Positions 39,712-48,194 of a stretch of 64,000 bases of DNA are shown here, in pieces. This stretch comes from Beaufortia kweichowensis (lineage: Eukaryota > Chordata > Actinopteri > Cypriniformes > Gastromyzontidae): positions 5,067,001 to 5,131,000 of the forward strand of contig CM032813.1 of assembly GCA_019155185.1 (NCBI GenBank), read 5' to 3'. The notes under the pieces were generated by a model that worked only from the letters and a program-made list of their open reading frames with translations, did not search any database and had not been told where the DNA came from. The number at the start of each line of letters is the position of its first letter. Positions within the stretch are counted from its first letter, which is position 1. The translations under genes were made by a program, and so were the position numbers.

Positions 39712-39800
39712 ATTTACTCACATTGACTCATGCCATTCCAAACGCATATGCGGCTGTTTTTCTCTGTAAAACACAAAAGGGGATTTTTATGTTAGCTATT
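39712..39800. mobile_element. MITE arm, cyprinid CTCACATTGACTCATGCC type
   Basis: The blocks TTTACTCACATTGACTCATG, CCATTCCAAACGCATATG and TTTTTCTCTGTAAAACAC follow the order of one arm of the same MITE family seen at 23,455 and 25,784. The copy is diverged and lacks a clear opposite arm. Confidence 0.45.
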
Positions 39801-41738
39801 TTCCACACAGCAGTAATACAACATAACAACCATGCCTGTCAAACTATAAAGTGGGTAAAATAAAGTGAAAAGAATGAAAAATGACAAAACTTACATTTTT
39901 GGTCAAATTTCAGATAAAACAGATAAGAAAGGAACTGGTGTGGAGAAAAGGCAGAAATCAGTGCGTGTCTAACAATATTGACTAACCAATAAAAAAGCTA
40001 CACGGCACGGAGCACAACTCCATTACAAACGTGACTGCCACCATTTTCACAAGGAAGAAAAGGCAAGGAAATGAATTCAATTCATTTGCAATTATTTAAA
40101 TTGTCTGGCTCTAATAACTAAGCGAAAACAAAGAGATATCACTCCTGCTGAATCGAGTGTGCTTCATTTTGCTGTATGATTCATTATCCATGCAGAACTA
40201 AGCTGTGCCATTAGTAGCCAATGCATCAAGCTATTTCAGGATTTCTAATAAGTATTTATCATTAGGGTATGAATCTCAACAACTGAAAGGCGGCTTTCCA
40301 TCACTAGTATTTCATTGTATTTTCACATGTTCTGCATGCATAACAGCAATGTATTTGAACTTGGCTTCATCAAACTTGCAAGATCATATTCATAACAGGT
40401 CGACTGAAATCTCTGGATGTTCTTTGAGTAATTAAACTTTAAAACCAATGTGAAGCAACAGCTTGGAGATGTTACAAAGCCAACCGAAGACTGTGGCAAC
40501 ATGTGGTCAAATCAATCTTTCATGCATTGTCAATACCAGTTTCTCAGTCGCTACATCATACTTACAGTCAGATATTGTAAACAAAGTAAGAGAAACAAGC
40601 TAAGAGAAGAAAAAAATGTTTTGGCACAGGATTCTTAAAAAACATGACAGAAAAGCACAGAATCTCTAGACTGATGCTTTAAATGCTGATGGTGTCTAAA
40701 CACCTCATCCTTAAACTAATGATATGGCAGGGGACGTTGTGTTATGTGGTGTTGATGTGCGAGCACGAACCCTGTTAGTACTCACCAACCGGCTTCTGTC
40801 AGTTTAACAGATGTAACCTGATGGTAGGCCCATTAAGGTAAAGACCTGAGATGGTGAGAGATTAGAGGTGCGATTAAAGGAAGAACCCAATTATCCTTCA
40901 GCAAGGATTCTGACCCCCTAGAGACACTTTCATTATTGATTTCCAATTACACCACTGCATCTTCTATAGGACAGAGCTGACGGACAGAAACAAGCAGAAT
41001 GTCATGTATTAATTCACACAGCCGTCACAGATACAGAAAGTTCATGACCATCAAAAGCCTACAGGAAATAAACAGTGTTGTATTTATATATTAAGAAAAT
41101 TAAACGCCATTATACAAAGGCTGAAATAATGTTTTCACCTCATTGATGAACTTTAAAAGGCTGTGTTACAACTACAGATTTTAAAAACAATAAAAATGTC
41201 AATTAAAGCTACTACTGCCTTCTTGTGGTAGAGAACAACACTTACATCAATCCATTTTCTATTTCACTTACCTTACACTTATCTTGTATAGTCTTGTAAG
41301 AAGTGCAGGAGTCTATCCCAGACTATCTCAAACCATAAACACGGGAAGATTATGGACAGGGGCATTAAAAAGGCTCTGTAAAGACTTTCATTTCTATGTT
41401 AGTGGTCAAAATACTGCTTTTTAATTAGGTTGCAAGTCAGTATGAAGAACAGAAATATTTTCAATGGTTAGAGTATTTATTTTAAACTTAAAACAAAACC
41501 ATGTTCAGATTGAATCTGAGCAGAAATAGGACTGAAACACACAAGCAAACAAACAAATCAACTTCATTACATAACAGAATTTGTTGTAGATTTCATACTA
41601 TGTGGTATAATGGCAGTGAAATAGGAATGTTGTACCATACAAGAACATTTGAAATTTACACAGCAAATAAATAGAAAAACACAGCAAATCAAAAAGCTGG
41701 TACCATGAATTCACTGTGTGGGATTTTTAGAGGCTGTA

Positions 41739-41753
41739 TCGCCCTCTGGTGGC
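41739..41753 (-). promoter_or_regulatory. CTCF-like binding motif
   Basis: TCGCCCTCTGGTGGC closely matches the vertebrate CTCF core in reverse orientation (GCCCCCTGGTGGC type). It lies between the 3' ends of the convergent lrrn2 and mdm4 genes, a typical place for a boundary element. Occupancy cannot be inferred from sequence alone. Confidence 0.4.
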
Positions 41754-42778
41754 TGAAAACAATTTTACAGCTCAAATGTTTTTCAGCGTCTTCTATGACT
41801 GCACTTACATCATACACAATGTTAAACAGATATTTAACATTCCACTTTGGTACTGGAATAAAACAGCGGCATTAGGAAAAACAGATGGCAACACCCCACT
41901 AGAGCAACACTTTAAAGAGAAGTGCTCGAGTCGCCTTCAGGTATCAATACTGCCAACAATACAGATGACCTTTTAACTACAAAAAAAATTCTCAGAAGTA
42001 CTATACCTCAAATTTGACATTCCAAAGCAATTTCATTTTCTTATAAATGTCATCTCACCTGGACAGCTTAATGCAGGACAAATCTAGAAAGACTGGCCCC
42101 TAACACTTATCTTAAAAACTTCCTTTAAACAGGCACATATGAATGAGTATAGGAGAACTGAACCAGAAAGGAAGGCACAAATAAAGAGATAGAACAGGGC
42201 TGAAAAGAAAAAGAAAAAACAGCCATGAATCATGTATTAGATCAGGCTTGGGATCAAGCACCAGGTTTCAATAAAAAGAAAGTTCAGGCTCCTCACTGGA
42301 GCTCCTGTATGTCACCACAGGAGATGTTTTAACACCATGTATGTAATCATAATACAACTTCTTGTTCTTATCAATCAGAACTTGAATTTGCAGATACTAA
42401 AGTTTATAAATAAATAAATATTCTAGTACAATCTGTTTAAAGCACCTTTTCACAAAACCCTCCATCAGGTCAACAGACATCACACAGTAGGTGTTGTCAA
42501 GAGCTTTAGATTTTAAGTGCCTGAATTCTGGAGGGATATTCTATTTTTTTATCAAATAAAAGCAAATCTAGTAAAGTATGTTAAGAGGGCTTGTAAATGC
42601 TTGCCAAATAAACACTTGTCTGGACTAAGTACTAAAAGGTTTTAATTGTGTTGATGCAGGCACATTTACTGAAGCCATGCATTTTATTTAGGTCCATTTT
42701 ACTCATCATACCTTTGCTTATTAGGCAGTAGTAAGCACTTGTACTTCTCTTCACCTGACAGAAAAAGAAACAAATTAT

Positions 42779-42784
42779 TTTATT
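42779..42784 (-). terminator. Candidate polyadenylation signal of mdm4
   Basis: TTTATT on the plus strand reads AATAAA on the minus strand, about 230 bases after the mdm4 stop. A second copy lies at 42,683-42,688. Either could end a short mdm4 3' UTR; later sites are also possible. Confidence 0.3.
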
Positions 42785-43012
42785 TTGACGATCTCTGCTA
42801 TTAAAACCATGGCAACCCATTAATATAATGCCAGTTTCCGTGCATCACACAGACAGAGGTTAAATTATATTCTGTACATTATTTATATTTACTTTGCACT
42901 ATACATAAAAACCAATAAAGATAAACTATACTATGCTTTCATTTTAGCCTAGCAACAGTTCATTTCCTCCTTCAGTATGTACAGGAAAATGAATGCGTGC
43001 TTGTAATTTCGA

Positions 43013-43579
43013 TCATGCTATATATGTTTTGATGACCTTCTGTATAACCTGGCCACAGCCCGGGCACGGCGCGTGAAACTTGTAAAGTTTACGTGCACAG
43101 GGAAAACAGGTGATCATGTGACCAGTGCGGCCGTGGATGATGTTGCCGTTGCGTGGCCGTACCCTGCACAGCTTGCAGGGCTCCAGTATGGCCTCCGGTT
43201 GGAATTCCGTCTCCATGTCCAGGGTGTCCTGGCTGTCACCTTCTGAGCTCTCCTGCGGGTGGTGAAGTTCTGAAGAACCTTTTCCCTTTGATGAAGAAGC
43301 GAACGAAGGAGGGAGGTTTCTAGATACGTGGTGCGAGGGGAGGACAACTGGGTCAGACACGGTCCTAAGGCAGTCAGGCATGTCAATTCCATCATCGTCC
43401 TCCTCCTCATCTTCATCCCTCTGAGGATGTGAACTGCAGGCGGGGATGTCCGGCACGGAGATGGAATGTACGAGACGAGGACAGTCTTTGTACCAATCCT
43501 TCCGCAGAGCCCAGCATCGCATGCAGTACCGCTGGAGCGGGGTGTTAAATTTACGGCACTCTGAGCATTGCCACGCATC
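43013..43579 (-). CDS. mdm4: mdm4 last coding exon: zinc finger and RING
   Basis: The acceptor CTCCTCTGGCAG precedes 43,579, and the stop TGA is at 43,015-43,013. The exon encodes residues 303-490: the RanBP2-type zinc finger (WQCSEC...YCMRC), an acidic linker with DEDEEEDDDG, the DMPD and RTVSDP regulatory motifs, and the whole RING with ligands C437, C440, H456, C460, C463, C474 and C477 among others. The terminal YIA residues correspond to the FIA tail needed for MDM2 pairing in mammals. Confidence 0.95.
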   Translation of the reverse strand, partial: DAWQCSECRKFNTPLQRYCMRCWALRKDWYKDCPRLVHSISVPDIPACSSHPQRDEDEEEDDDGIDMPDCLRTVSDPVVLPSHHVSRNLPPSFASSSKGKGSSELHHPQESSEGDSQDTLDMETEFQPEAILEPCKLCRVRPRNGNIIHGRTGHMITCFPCARKLYKFHAPCPGCGQVIQKVIKTYIA

Positions 43580-46500
43580 CTGCCAGAGGAGAAGGAAGTT
43601 TAGTAAAGTACCAATTATCAAGGCAGAATAGAAGCGAACACTTGTTTATGTATTATATAAAGATACAAGCATTTCATTTTACAGAAGAGTCTGAAGAAAA
43701 GAACTGTATTGATAGATCTGCATTGGTTGATATAATACTGTGACCTCTTGGTGACAGTTTCATCTTGTCCATAAAATTGTACCAGCCAACTGGACATTCT
43801 ATACTGTACATACTGACCATTTAAAAAGATATTTCTACCTGTGTGGAGATCTCTGTATCAGTGTCATCACTCAAACATTGAGAATCCTCATCCTGGTCTT
43901 CCTGCATCTACAAGTTTAGAGTAAAAATAAAATAAAGGAACTGGTTTCTACCATTCCATCATCTCAAAATCACACAGATGGTGAAGAAAATAAACACTCG
44001 CCTTTCTGTCATCTTTACCGTCTCTTCCAGTCTCCTCCTCTTCATGTGGAGAGTCTGCATCACTGCCCTGCTCCAGGACAGCCTCCTTCATCTCCACGCT
44101 CACCTGCTCACTCTCCGCCTCATTGAGGAACCACAGATCATCTGTGGTATCAGACACAATGGCCGTGTCCCCGTCCTGTAAGGGAGAGATCTGTTCCTTC
44201 AGTCTAGATGTGTGTTGCACTTATTAAAACTATTCGATTTTAATAGGTTGCTAGATCATACTAAATAAATGAACACATTTTTGGGCTCATATTGGGATCA
44301 TGTTCTTGGAGGTTTGGCCTCGTACTTGATTAGTATGGATGTCTGTCGAACCATTGCTCCGGCGAGTGTAATTACTTCGCAGGTTACCCAGAAACCACCA
44401 GGGCAACCCAGAGAGGTCCCGCTCTTCCAGAGTCACGTCAAGCTTTGGTCGCTTAAAAGCAGACCTGGGTAAGCCATCTGAAGAATCTTTGAAGTCATAT
44501 ATTTTTTGCATATTAGTAGTAAACTCATCAAAACCATGAAATAACACAATTGTAACTGTGGGAATTATGTTACAATTATATTCCATCCAAAATAAATAAA
44601 CACTACGCTATATTTTATATAGTATATTTAAAAGAAGTCACCCTTTGCAAAAATCATACTATAATTCAGTTTCTTGAGAGGTCAGTCTGCTAAGTTTTTT
44701 AACAGCACTGAAGGAATTTCTATCCATGCTGGACTTTTACTGGCTGCTATTTACTCATTAATTGGTAAAAGTATTTATTTTCAAATAAAATGTTAGTTTT
44801 CTAGTTTAAGAAATGAATATGTGGGCACAATTATATTTTTGCCAAGTAATTTCAAACATTGCTGAGTGTTCCTGTCTTATGCTGACCTTCATCAGGTTCA
44901 CGTGGCCTGCGTTGGGAAGAGCTCTGCATAACACTGGTGCTTGTACTCCCACCATTGACAGCCTGTCCAGAGTTAGACCCACTGGACACCTACGCAGTAA
45001 GGGAAAAGCCAGATTAGTACATGGTAATAAAAAGACACACGGCAGGACAGCAGTTCCTTCACAGCAGGTGCCCTGGGGTGTGGCAACAAGAGACCACGCC
45101 TTCACAGATGGAGTGAGAGATGGGAAAAGAATGGGAAATTTGCACAAATTATTAGACTTTCGCTCAATCCAGTTCTTGGAGATCTACTTAAAATTCAGTC
45201 TTAATAATACACACCACAACCAGCTAATTGTAGCTATTAATATTACATGTAGATTTGTCATAGTGTAGTTGTAGTAGATCTCCAAGAGTAGGATTAGACA
45301 TCCCTAATCCAAAAGTACTGGTGTAACGGTCTAAATGAGAAGTGACTAGTTTAAGAGCCCACACAAATTAAAAAGCACCTGGTACTTAAATGACTACAAA
45401 GGTATTACCTTTAAAAGTTTATATGACTAACACACATTATAAAATAATAAAATGATACATTTCTTTATGATCCTTGTCCCATGCTCTTGCAGGAGGTATA
45501 GCCACTCTCAAAGACAAATGCATGACGCTATTAACCACCTCATCCCAGGCTGCTTCTCCCAACCCCATCTAACTTCATTCTGCTAGCTCACAACCATATA
45601 TCTCAATGACAAATGTGTTATGTATCGATGGATTTACAACAGGGAGAGGGGGTGGGTTGTGTAAGGGCCAGTGAACTGAGAAGGAATCTGCAGTCCTTCC
45701 GAAAGACGCGACGGTGCAGAGAAGAAAACTCTGAGCGACAAACAGAGACAGGTACTCTGTCCCCCAGCAGCCAGGCCCATGCTGGTGGCTTCACCGGAAG
45801 GACCACCAGGTCAAGCCGGCCGTGGGGAAGTACAGAGACGGTGCCACTCTGTACAGATGCGACTGATGGAGACAGCTGCTGCCCTCCTCTGCGTGGCAAA
45901 CAGGCTATTGATTACCCAGTGTGAAAACGCATTGCAGCAACAACAAAAAAATCACTTCATATGTTGTGAAAGATTGTGAGGATAATCAAGGACACTAAAG
46001 TATCTGGTTCACAGGTGAATCAGAAAATAAATGAAAAGTGGGCTGCAAAAAAAAGCTGACACAAATGTAAAAGCTGCTGTGAATACATTTCAGTGAAACA
46101 AAGCTGTCTTGTAGTATAACCTAAATAATCTTTTGAAAAAACAATTCTAAAATCAAGATTCTCACACTGGCAGTCACACTGCTTTCACACCTGTCAGCTT
46201 TTAATTCATTAAAAATATAAATATAAATGAATAAATTAAATTGATCAATTTTAGACGGATCAATCTGATTTTCTGGTTAACTGTTTGCCATGAAGAGGAG
46301 TTATCACCACTGTTTTCCGGTGCACCATGCTGTAGTTTTACCTGACCAGGATCTTCACTTGGAGACTCATTAGAATCCTTGCCGACAGAAAGATTCTTTG
46401 CAGCATCTGTATTTCAAATGAGACATAGTAACAAAAACAAAACAAAAGAAAAAAACCTGCCCTTTAATGACCAAGCACACGATCAGTCACACTTAAGCCC

Positions 46501-47562
46501 AAACCTCAACTGCACACACCTGTGTTTCATTTTTTTGGTTCCTACATGAGATTTTTTATAGTACCCATGATACTACATAACACAAATCACAAAATTAAGT
46601 GGAATACGAAAAATAAGTTTTTACATACCCACTGTAGCACACTCATAACATTCAGACATACATACAGACACACCTCAAAATGAAAGAAAAAAAACAAGCT
46701 AATCAAAATGAGAAAGAGAAAGAAATAAAGTGCAATATGACAACATGGCAATCTGTGAGACCTCTTATTAGCCAAGATCATTCAAAATATGCACATTTAG
46801 AGACCACACTCAACAACAAGAGGGACTTACCCGAATTATTCAAAATAAACAAATTCTTCTTCAGCATCTCATACACGGGACTACAAGACAGAGCAGAAAT
46901 GAAAAACATAAATAATAGACAAAACACTATTGTCTTTAATACTTTATAATCAACCAGGATAAAAGGACACCCATGTAAAGAAATATTAAGGCAGATACAC
47001 GGACCGATTGAGCCATATGACTCACAGCAGAATATACAATAAACACCTTTCTGTCTTCCAATTCAATATTCTTATTAAAATCTACAAGCTCACCTCGGGT
47101 TTTTGACAGAAAAGCTCCCCACTTCCAGCAGCTCTCCAAGTGGGTCATCTTGACAGTGGACAATATGTTGCCTTTGTTTGTCATACAGCTGCTTTATCAT
47201 GATGTACTGACCCAGATAGTGCATGACCTAATGAGATATTCAGCAAGCGTTTAATCTAGCGCCTTATCATGAGACATCCAGCATGCCTGATCATATGCTA
47301 GTTTGTGCACACTTCCTTACTTCCTTCAGGGTGAACACATCCTCCCGAGCACCTGCCACTCTCAGGATCTGCAGGAGAGGAGCCCTGGGGTGGACCTTCA
47401 GAAACAAAAATGTTTAAATGAGCAATCAAATGTCATAAACATGAATGAATGTAGGCTTAAAGAAATGTAAAGATGCATAGTACACACCTGACTGCCCTCG
47501 CCAGGAAGGGTCCTGCATGCTGAGCTCGACCCCGTTAACTGAGATGATGACAGTGAGGTCAT
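43013..47562 (-). CDS. mdm4: MDM4 (MDMX) p53 regulator, ten coding exons
   Basis: MDM4 binds the p53 transactivation domain and pairs with MDM2 through its RING to limit p53 activity in the nucleus. Joining 47562-47488, 47395-47321, 47227-47094, 46880-46831, 46406-46342, 44989-44887, 44486 (or 44477)-44326, 44175-44002, 43907-43839 and 43579-43013 keeps one open frame of 490 (or 487) residues; human MDM4 has 490. In order: the p53-binding SWIB-like domain (about 26-110, with VMHYLGQYIM); a low-complexity middle; the conserved LPWWFLGNLRSNY and DTTDDLWFLNE blocks; an acidic stretch with LSDDTDTE; a RanBP2 zinc finger (Cys 307, 310, 321, 324); and a RING (from Cys 437) ending in YIA. A caspase-like DMPD motif and an RTVSDP 14-3-3-type site sit where human MDM4 has DVPD and Ser367. 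One intron uses a GC donor. Confidence 0.95.
43839..43907 (-). CDS. mdm4: mdm4 coding exon 10 (23 codons)
   Basis: This phase 0/0 exon encodes an acidic peptide with LSDDTDTE, matching the LSDDTDVE block just before the zinc finger in human MDM4. The acceptor is CTTGTAG and the donor CACAG-gtagaaat. Its 69-nt length means skipping would keep the frame. Confidence 0.9.
44002..44175 (-). CDS. mdm4: mdm4 coding exon 9 (58 codons)
   Basis: This exon encodes the VSDTTDDLWFLNE block conserved in MDM4, followed by a glutamate-rich segment. The acceptor is CTCTCCCTTACAG. The donor is AAG-gcgagt, a GC instead of GT; only this choice keeps phase 0 into the next exon. Confidence 0.9.
44326..44486 (-). 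CDS. mdm4: mdm4 coding exon 8 (LPWWFLGNLRSNY)
   Basis: This exon encodes the strongly conserved GLPWWFLGNLRSNY segment and ends at CAA-gtacgag in phase 0. Two acceptors nine bases apart are possible: TTCAAAG before 44,486, or ATTCTTCAG before 44,477. Both keep frame and differ by three residues. A good branch-point sequence (TACTAAT) lies about 30-40 bases upstream. The 44,486 choice gives the same total length as human MDM4. Confidence 0.85.
44887..44989 (-). CDS. mdm4: mdm4 coding exon 7 (103 nt)
   Basis: The acceptor is TTACTGCGTAG and the donor GATGAAG-gtcagc; phase 0 in and phase 1 out. It encodes a serine-rich linker ending in RRPREPDE. It was identified by phase continuity with its neighbours and its position, since the sequence itself is poorly conserved. 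Confidence 0.75.
45160..45307. mobile_element. Short inverted-repeat MITE in an mdm4 intron
   Basis: CTTGGAGATCTAC at 45,175-45,187 is the exact reverse complement of GTAGATCTCCAAG at 45,274-45,286. The similarity extends outward imperfectly for about ten more bases (CAATCC against GGATTAG). The whole is about 145 bp and ends near GACATCCCTAATCC. It resembles a family of small fish elements whose ends read CTTGGAGATC-like and GGACATCCCT-like. It lies between mdm4 coding exons 6 and 7. Confidence 0.6.
45308..46341 (-). other. mdm4 intron 7 remainder, no exon seen
   Basis: Open frames near 45,613-45,979 overlap on both strands and have no recognisable domain or splice-phase fit with mdm4. I see nothing else to annotate. 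Confidence 0.5.
46342..46406 (-). CDS. mdm4: mdm4 coding exon 6 (65 nt)
   Basis: The acceptor is GAAATACAG and the donor CAG-gtaaaa; phase 1 in and phase 0 out. It encodes a short acidic, serine-rich peptide beginning DAAKNLS, matching the DAAQTLA of human MDM4 just after the p53-binding domain. Confidence 0.85.
46831..46880 (-). CDS. mdm4: mdm4 coding exon 5 (50 nt, frame-changing)
   Basis: The acceptor is CTTGTAG and the donor TCGG-gtaagt; phase 2 in and phase 1 out. It encodes PVYEMLKKNLFILNNS, the counterpart of human PLYDMLRKNL at the end of the p53-binding domain. Its length is not a multiple of three, so skipping it joins exons out of frame and reaches a stop after 12 new codons. This is analogous to mammalian MDM4-S. 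Confidence 0.92.
47094..47227 (-). CDS. mdm4: mdm4 coding exon 4 (p53-binding core)
   Basis: This exon encodes VMHYLGQYIMIKQLYD, the core of the p53-binding cleft, nearly identical to human MDM4, then GELLEVGSFSVKNP. The acceptor is CTCATTAG and the donor CCCGAG-gtgagc; phase 0 in and phase 2 out. Confidence 0.95.
47321..47395 (-). CDS. mdm4: mdm4 coding exon 3 (25 codons)
   Basis: This exon encodes HPRAPLLQILRVAGA and FTLKE, matching RPKLPLLKILHAAGA and FTVKE of human MDM4. The acceptor is TTTCTGAAG and the donor GGAA-gtaagg; phases 0/0. Confidence 0.95.
47488..47562 (-). CDS. mdm4: mdm4 first coding exon (start codon)
   Basis: The start ATG is at 47,562-47,560. The exon encodes MTSLSSSQLTGSSSACRTLP, matching MTSFSTS and ACR of human MDM4. 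It ends at CAG-gtgtgt in phase 0. The acceptor GTCTTTACAG puts the exon start at 47,576, leaving 14 bases of leader before the ATG. Confidence 0.93.
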
Positions 47563-47938
47563 GATTGACTCGAGAACTGTAAAGACAAATATTAACATTT
47601 ATATTTTTATAATAACCTCATCTAGACATCATGAGTGCCCTTGACAGTTTCGAGGTAGACAACTCGGTTGATTAAATATCACAACTATTCTGTACACTCT
47701 TACCAAAACTAAAGTTTTGCCATTAGGGTTCAAGCAACGCACTGCAGCCGTACGGAAATGCTAACGACACAATAACATTGTTTCTTCACGTACACGGAAT
47801 ACTTTTAAAACTAATACTTTATTAAATATTGTGCAAATAATACTAATTATTATGCTATTACTAGATAGTACTTACTGATATTATTAATAAATGTGTGTTG
47901 TATACATTCATTTCACTGTGACGGAACCTACAATACTA

Positions 47939-47973
47939 CGCTAGGCTAGGCTAGGCTAGGCTAGGCTAGGCTA
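47939..47973. repeat. CTAGG pentanucleotide tandem repeat
   Basis: There are six perfect CTAGG units followed by CTA, with a further diverged unit at 47,981-47,986. It lies in mdm4 intron 1, about 100 bases from the first-exon donor. Confidence 0.95.
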
Positions 47974-48072
47974 AAGTGCGCTAGGCTATTCACGCGCGGC
48001 ATAGACAAGAATAAGAGCGCTTAGAATCTGACAGATGTCCCATAACCAAGCTGTCACTGTGCTTACACTCAC

Positions 48073-48135
48073 CGTGCTATCTGTGAACGAGTACATGTTT
48101 CCAGTATTTGCTGAATGAAAGATGTTTCGGGAACA
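48073..48135 (-). other. mdm4 non-coding exon 1 (candidate)
   Basis: On the minus strand a consensus donor AGCACG-gtgagtg lies at 48,073/48,072, about 500 bases upstream of the first coding exon. It is followed by the acceptor at 47,577. The exon start is not defined; I place it near 48,135 from the nearby CG-rich promoter-like sequence. There is no transcript evidence. Confidence 0.5.
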
Positions 48136-48186
48136 AACGGGATGTTTGATATTTTTTTTTTAAACAGTTGCAGTTGACGTTGATCA

Positions 48187-48194
48187 TGACGTCA
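48187..48194 (-). promoter_or_regulatory. Palindromic CRE/ATF site in the mdm4 promoter
   Basis: A perfect TGACGTCA lies about 115 bases upstream of the mdm4 exon 1 donor, where the proximal promoter is expected. A second CRE-like half, TGACGTAC, lies at 48,450-48,457. CREB/ATF family factors bind this palindrome. Use in mdm4 control is inference. Confidence 0.5.

Larger units (their letters stand above)
37976..42770. other. Intergenic region between convergent lrrn2 and mdm4
   Basis: No supported gene. It holds a MITE fragment near 39,712 and a CTCF-like site at 41,739-41,753, both listed. Many small open frames are present without recognisable domains. Parts near either end may be 3' UTR of lrrn2 or mdm4. 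Confidence 0.5.

Noticed and set aside
43446..43631. Plus-strand frame across the mdm4 last exon
   Set aside because: It is a shadow of the mdm4 zinc-finger and RING exon on the opposite strand.
44806..45268. 113- and 151-codon frames over mdm4 exon 7
   Set aside because: They run in other frames or on the other strand of a supported mdm4 exon and its intron, with no domain.
47939..47986. CRISPR-like or telomere-like array
   Set aside because: The unit is five bases with no spacers, so it is a simple tandem repeat.
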